Under the pieces are notes generated by a model. It saw nothing but the letters and a program-made list of their open reading frames with translations, did no database searches and had not been told where the DNA came from. From contig NZ_JAGGQL010000011.1 of the NCBI RefSeq assembly GCF_018613315.1, positions 1 through 64,000 of the forward strand: a stretch of DNA of 64,000 bases, given 5' to 3'. The translations under genes and the position numbers were made by a program. The first letter of the stretch is position 1. Each line of letters starts with the position of its first letter. Of the stretch, positions 60,245 to 64,000 are shown piece after piece. The stretch comes from Bacillus sp. ISL-37 (GTDB lineage Bacteria; Bacillota; Bacilli; Bacillales; Cytobacillaceae).

Positions 60245-61021
60245 ATGGATTTAACTTTTCTTATCGTCATATTTTTAATTGGTTTTATCGGGTCTTATAT
60301 TTCCGGGATGGTTGGCATCGGCGGTTCAATCATTAAATACCCAATGTTATTATATATACCGCCATTGTTCGGCATCGCAGCATTCAGTGCCCATGAGGTT
60401 TCAGGAATCAGTGCGGTCCAGGTATTCTTCGCCACAATTGGTGGTGTCTGGGCTTATCGTAAGGGCGGATATCTTAACAAGACCTTGATCATTTATATGG
60501 GTTCCGCGATCCTGGTTGGTTCCCTGATCGGAAGCTACGGTTCCAGATTCATGACTGAAGGCGGAATCAACCTGGTATACGGAATCCTGGCTTTGATTGC
60601 GGCAATCATGATGTTTGTTCCGAAAAAGGGCGTGGATGATATCCCGCTAGACCAGGTAACTTTCAATAAATGGCTGGCAGCATTTTTCGCATTTATCGTT
60701 GGGATTGGAGCAGGTATCGTAGGTGCGGCTGGTGCATTCTTGCTAGTGCCGATCATGCTAGTCGTGCTGAAGATTCCTACTCGAATGACAATCGCAACAT
60801 CACTTGCCATCACTTTCATTTCTTCAATTGGATCCACAGTTGGTAAGCTTGCCACTGGCCAGGTAGAATTTTGGCCAGCATTGATCATGGTTGTAGCGAG
60901 TCTGATCGCTTCACCACTCGGTGCAAACGCAGGTAAGAAAGTAAATACGAAGATCCTTCAGTACATCCTTGCAGTATTGATTTTGGGAACTGCGATTAAG
61001 ATTTGGATGGATATTCTGTAA
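60245..61021 (+). CDS. TauE/SafE-family sulfite exporter-like membrane protein
   Basis: 258 residues with about eight hydrophobic helices in two homologous halves. [20 protein letters not shown] near the N terminus and [20 protein letters not shown] in the second half are the paired TauE motifs. Members export sulfite or other sulfur oxyanions. Placed after persulfide dioxygenase-type genes it would remove the sulfite they make. In Staphylococcus cst operons a TauE gene also accompanies CstA/CstB. AAGGAGG before ATG 60245. Confidence 0.9.
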   Translation: MDLTFLIVIFLIGFIGSYISGMVGIGGSIIKYPMLLYIPPLFGIAAFSAHEVSGISAVQVFFATIGGVWAYRKGGYLNKTLIIYMGSAILVGSLIGSYGSRFMTEGGINLVYGILALIAAIMMFVPKKGVDDIPLDQVTFNKWLAAFFAFIVGIGAGIVGAAGAFLLVPIMLVVLKIPTRMTIATSLAITFISSIGSTVGKLATGQVEFWPALIMVVASLIASPLGANAGKKVNTKILQYILAVLILGTAIKIWMDIL

Positions 61022-61024
61022 TTT

Positions 61025-61060
61025 AAACAAGACTTCGCTTCCGCGGAGTCTTGTTTTTTT
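61025..61060 (+). terminator. Terminator of the tauE gene
   Basis: AAACAAGACT and AGTCTTGTTT form the outer stem (with inner CGC/GCG) and are followed by TTTTT. Confidence 0.9.
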
Positions 61061-61085
61061 GGAGATAAAAGGTGGGAAGTCTATA

Positions 61086-61801
61086 GCCGTCAAGAAAACA
61101 TCGTTATTGTGACAGGTTTCAGGTGCAGAGCCTCAAAGCTGTCAAGAATCCGTTGTTATTGTGACAGGTTTCAAGCGCTTAGCCCCAAAGCTGTCAAGAA
61201 AGCGACGTTATTGTGACAGGTTTCAAGTGGAGAGCCGCAAAGCTGTCAAGAAAACATTGTTATTATGACAGCTTTGAAGCGCTTAGCCCCAAAGCTGTCA
61301 AGAATCCGACGTTATTATGACAGGTTTCAAGCGCTTAGCCCCAAAGCTGTCAAGAAAGCGACGTTATTAAGACAGGTTTCAGGTGCAGAGTTCCAAAGCT
61401 GTCAAGAAAGCGAGGTTATTTTGACAGGTTTCAAGTGCTGAGACTCAAAGCTGTCAAGAATCCGGCGTTATTGTGACAGGTTTCAAGTGCAGAGCTCCAA
61501 AGCTGTCAAGAAAGCGACGTTATTAAGACAGGTTTCAAGTGGAGAGCCCCAAAGCTGTCAAGAAAGCGACGTTATTTTGACAGGTTTCAAGTGGAGAGCC
61601 GCAAAGTTGTCAAGAAAACATCGTTATTATGACAGCTTTGAAGCGCTTAGCCCCAAAGCTGTCAAGAAAGCGACGTTATTATGACAGGTTTCAAGTGGAG
61701 AGCCGCAAAGCTGTCAAGAAAACATCGTTATTATGACAGCTTTGAAGCGCTTAGCCCCAAAGCTGTCAAGAATCCGACGTTATTATGACAGGTTTGGAGG
61801 A
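61086..61801. repeat. Array of fourteen 52-bp units, GCTGTCA...TGACAG family
   Basis: GCTGTCAAG (first one GCCGTCAAG) starts at 61086 and every 52 bases to 61762, fourteen units with no insertion or deletion in the phase. Each has CTGTCA and TGACAG (sometimes AGACAG) arms around AAG(A/T)(A/C)..CG.CGTTATT. The tail of each unit alternates between caagcgcttagccccaaa and caagtggagagccgcaaa variants. No open reading frame here is convincing. Confidence 0.97.
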
Positions 61802-62075
61802 AAAGCTGGAGAATTTGTCCGAGCTTGGGGTGACTTCCGACAGAATCATGAGGCTGAACTAGGGTATGACCTGAACCATTCATGAAGAGTTAACCAGTTT
61901 AAAACTATTATTTGGTTTATTATGGTAATATACCTATTTTTATAGTGAATCTTAAAAAGTTAAGCCTTTCGACTTACGTAAAAAACTATCAAACAATACT
62001 TTATCCCTATTTAGAATATACTGAATTTTTTATATTATTTAGGAAATAGAAATATTCTAATAGGGAGTGAACGAT
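61802..62075. other. AT-rich promoter region of the M6 protease gene
   Basis: After the array the sequence becomes strongly AT-rich. It holds candidate promoter hexamers but no gene or clear regulatory motif that I can defend; no PlcR-box-like TATG...CATA element was found. Confidence 0.4.
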
Positions 62076-63902
62076 GTGTTAAAAGTCCTTTCAACTTCAG
62101 CGCTTTCTCTTGCATTGGCAGGAAGCGCGGTGTTTGCAGGAGTCAGCCAAACTGATTCCGCAGTAAAGCCACAAAGTAAATATGAATTAAGCCTTGCGCA
62201 CCATGTAGGTGCCGCACCAGAGTTAGTAGATAGAGCAAAGGAATTAGGAATTGATATTTCTAAGGTCGATCCTGCTGAAAAGGCCGCACAAAATGGAGCG
62301 AAATTCCAGCAGCCAGGCGATAACCATGTGGCATACAAAGAAGCAACAGGTGATATTCCGGTACTTGTTATTCTTGCTAAGTACAAAGATGGAGATGAGC
62401 CGATCGGTGACATGCCTGGTCAGGTTCCAGCGAAATATTATGAAGACCTGATTTTCGGAACTGAGTACAATCCTTATGAGTTGGATCAATTCAAGCAATT
62501 TGATGGTCCAGACGTACCGAAGGATCGTACGATGCAAAATGCTTATAAAGAATCAAGTTACGGAAAAACCAACTTGGTTCGCAACGAGGATACTGAATTT
62601 GTATGGGTAGAACTTCCTCATGGTGCATCTTACTATCTTGACCAGGAAGGAAAATACGCAGAAAACGGTAAATACGTTCTTGGAAACGAAAACGGGGATG
62701 CACATACAGGCGAATTCATTCGTGATTTGTTAAAGGCTGCAGACGAGCAGGTTGATTTCTCACAGTATGCAGAAGATGGTGAAGTACCAAATATTTTCGT
62801 AGTCCATGAAGGAACTGGGGCTGAATTCAGCCGTGACCCAGCTCAATTCTGGTCACACAAGTGGAGCTTGCTAAGCGCGCTTTACTATGGAAAATACTAT
62901 GAAACAGGTAAGCCAGCGGATGTTCATGCGGGTATGACCCAAGGTGAATGGATTGATAAAACAATTGCTGAAGACATGACCTATGATGGCGTAGTCGTAA
63001 ACAACTACAACATCCAGCCTGGTATCGGCGGAAACGTAGCTGGTTTCGATGCAGCAACTAACTCATACAAAGAAGAAGCAAAAACGGGTCCTTTCCCTGC
63101 TCAAACTGGGGTTTATGCACATGAATTTGGACATGCTCTAGGTCTTCCGGATTTCTATGACACTGTTTATTCATCTGAAGGTGTTGGTAACTACTCCATG
63201 ATGGCAGGCGGTTCTTGGATGCGCTATCCAGATGCAGCTGTGTATGGCGGAAACTCTCCAACACACTTTGATCCATTCTCAAAGATTTTCCTTGGTTGGG
63301 TTAATCCTGTCGAAGTTAAGCAAGAGGATGGAGTTCAAACAATCACATTGCCTCCGGTTAACAAAGCAAACGCAGACAACGCGATTGTGAAAATGGAAGT
63401 TCCAGGCTCGAATGGAACAGAATACTTCCTGTTTGAGAACGTCCAGCAGGATGGATTTAATCAGGGCTTAATCCGCCAGGGCAAAGACTCTAAAGGGTTA
63501 CTTGCTTGGCATGTTGATGAAAATGTCATCAACCTTTACCAGACAGCGGGCTTCCGTCCGAACAACGTTGAAAACTGGATGAACAAGCGCTTCCAGTTCA
63601 ATCAGTCACAGACTGCAAGCAGCGGTGATGTAGTAACACACTATGGTCTATCTGTCCTTCAGGCAGACGGCAAGTATGATCTTGAAAAGAACCTTAACCG
63701 CGGTGACGCAGCTGACTTCTTCAAGACTGGAAGCAAGCTGACTCCAGTAAGCGGCAATGTCCATACAGGTTCTTACTACTTCTGGAAGGGCTATGGTGCT
63801 ACACCGGCTGATTCCGGAATTCACGTAACAGATATCAAGGAAAACGCAGATGGATCAATTACAGCTAAATTCTTCTACAACTTTAATTCAAGTGTAAAAT
63901 AA
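62076..63902 (+). CDS. Secreted M6-family metalloprotease (immune inhibitor A-like)
   Basis: 608 residues from GTG 62076, 8 bases after AGGGAG; GTG 62067 is also in frame but overlaps the site. A Sec signal peptide (about 1-22, ALSLALAGSAVFAG) and a propeptide region are followed by the M6 catalytic domain with HEFGH at 349-353 (YAHEFGHALGLPDFYD) and the Met-turn-like NYSMMAGGSWM. The C-terminal half is beta-rich. Zinc endopeptidases of this type degrade host or environmental proteins; InhA homologues belong to the PlcR regulon in B. cereus, but no such link is visible here. Confidence 0.93.
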   Translation: MLKVLSTSALSLALAGSAVFAGVSQTDSAVKPQSKYELSLAHHVGAAPELVDRAKELGIDISKVDPAEKAAQNGAKFQQPGDNHVAYKEATGDIPVLVILAKYKDGDEPIGDMPGQVPAKYYEDLIFGTEYNPYELDQFKQFDGPDVPKDRTMQNAYKESSYGKTNLVRNEDTEFVWVELPHGASYYLDQEGKYAENGKYVLGNENGDAHTGEFIRDLLKAADEQVDFSQYAEDGEVPNIFVVHEGTGAEFSRDPAQFWSHKWSLLSALYYGKYYETGKPADVHAGMTQGEWIDKTIAEDMTYDGVVVNNYNIQPGIGGNVAGFDAATNSYKEEAKTGPFPAQTGVYAHEFGHALGLPDFYDTVYSSEGVGNYSMMAGGSWMRYPDAAVYGGNSPTHFDPFSKIFLGWVNPVEVKQEDGVQTITLPPVNKANADNAIVKMEVPGSNGTEYFLFENVQQDGFNQGLIRQGKDSKGLLAWHVDENVINLYQTAGFRPNNVENWMNKRFQFNQSQTASSGDVVTHYGLSVLQADGKYDLEKNLNRGDAADFFKTGSKLTPVSGNVHTGSYYFWKGYGATPADSGIHVTDIKENADGSITAKFFYNFNSSVK

Positions 63903-63905
63903 ACA

Positions 63906-63946
63906 CCCAAAAAACCTGAGCAGGGATTCCTTGCTCAGGTTTTTGG
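63906..63946 (+). terminator. Terminator of the M6 protease gene
   Basis: AAAAACCTGAGCA and TGCTCAGGTTTTT form a 13-bp stem with a 9-base loop. The remaining 54 bases to the window end hold no identified feature. Confidence 0.92.
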
Positions 63947-64000
63947 TTCATTCATTTTTTCCTGGTACAAAAACATCCAAATGTCCAGGAAGAACCTTAG

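Noticed and set aside
61487-61684. 65-aa reading frame inside the GCTGTCA array
   Set aside because: It is a by-product of repeat sequence, with no ribosome site and no conserved end.
61086-61801. CRISPR-like array
   Set aside because: The entire 52-bp unit repeats with no unique spacers, the same is true of the arrays at 8.4 and 45.9 kb, and there are no cas genes.
62041-62066. PlcR-type box before the M6 protease gene, expected from InhA biology
   Set aside because: I looked for TATG...CATA in 61802-62066 and found none, so no regulatory link to the 38-kb system is claimed.

Overview
The window looks like the chromosome of a spore-forming member of the Bacillaceae (a Mesobacillus/Bacillus-type Firmicute). 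It has low G+C, strong AGGAGG-type ribosome binding sites, many TTG/GTG starts, sporulation and germination genes, and a gene order that follows the Bacillus subtilis mrp-pbpD-kap-patB-yug-pgi region (mrpABCDEFG, yufK, pbpD, kapD, kapB, patB, yugE, yugF, yugI, yuzA, yugJ, pgi, yugN, yugO). No rRNA, tRNA, IS element, prophage or CRISPR array was seen.

Layout. 0-7.3 kb: a flavin monooxygenase and the seven-gene Mrp Na+/H+ antiporter operon (minus strand). 7.4-25.2 kb: the conserved yuf/kap/yug block with a class A penicillin-binding protein, sporulation phosphorelay modulators, a cyclophilin lipoprotein, PatB, an NSS transporter, a sigma factor with a membrane partner, YugI, ornithine aminotransferase and an iron alcohol dehydrogenase. 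25.4-27.8 kb: a class I cyclic-di-GMP riboswitch followed by an LPXTG surface protein and a class D sortase. 27.9-34 kb: a GltS-type symporter, pgi, yugN, yugO and small membrane proteins. 34-38.1 kb: a GerA-type germinant receptor operon with a tiny fourth gene. 38.1-39.7 kb: a PlcR-like HTH-TPR regulator followed by a secreted pre-pro-peptide carrying twelve tandem copies of a PapR-like signal (core DLPSQHS). 42-61 kb: a sulfur and respiration region with two paralogous persulfide-handling operons (TusA-rhodanese, DsrE, rhodanese-metallo-beta-lactamase; the second adds TusA and TauE). They flank a CcdA/ResA-like/two-component/OsmC operon and a reduced cbb3-type cytochrome oxidase cluster with ccoS and a beta-propeller cytochrome c lipoprotein. 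62-64 kb: a secreted M6 metalloprotease.

The most striking element is the PlcR-like/multicopy PapR-like pair: the gene encodes a polyprotein pheromone whose core is preserved despite synonymous divergence, including a serine codon-family switch. Next come the c-di-GMP riboswitch-surface protein-sortase unit, and the two sulfur operons that share the operator-like motif TATACCCTNTANGGTA.

Intergenic regions hold several families of tandem repeats. Three sequence-unrelated families all have a 52-bp unit (with one 53-bp step) built around a short inverted repeat; the largest has fourteen units in register. Two other families have units of about 41 and 20.5 bp. One gene, a 5'-nucleotidase-like phosphoesterase, is interrupted by a single in-frame TAA. 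Several short genes (51, 44, 40 and 61 aa) are annotated from direct reading. All functions are inferred from recognisable motifs and gene order; no database search was run.
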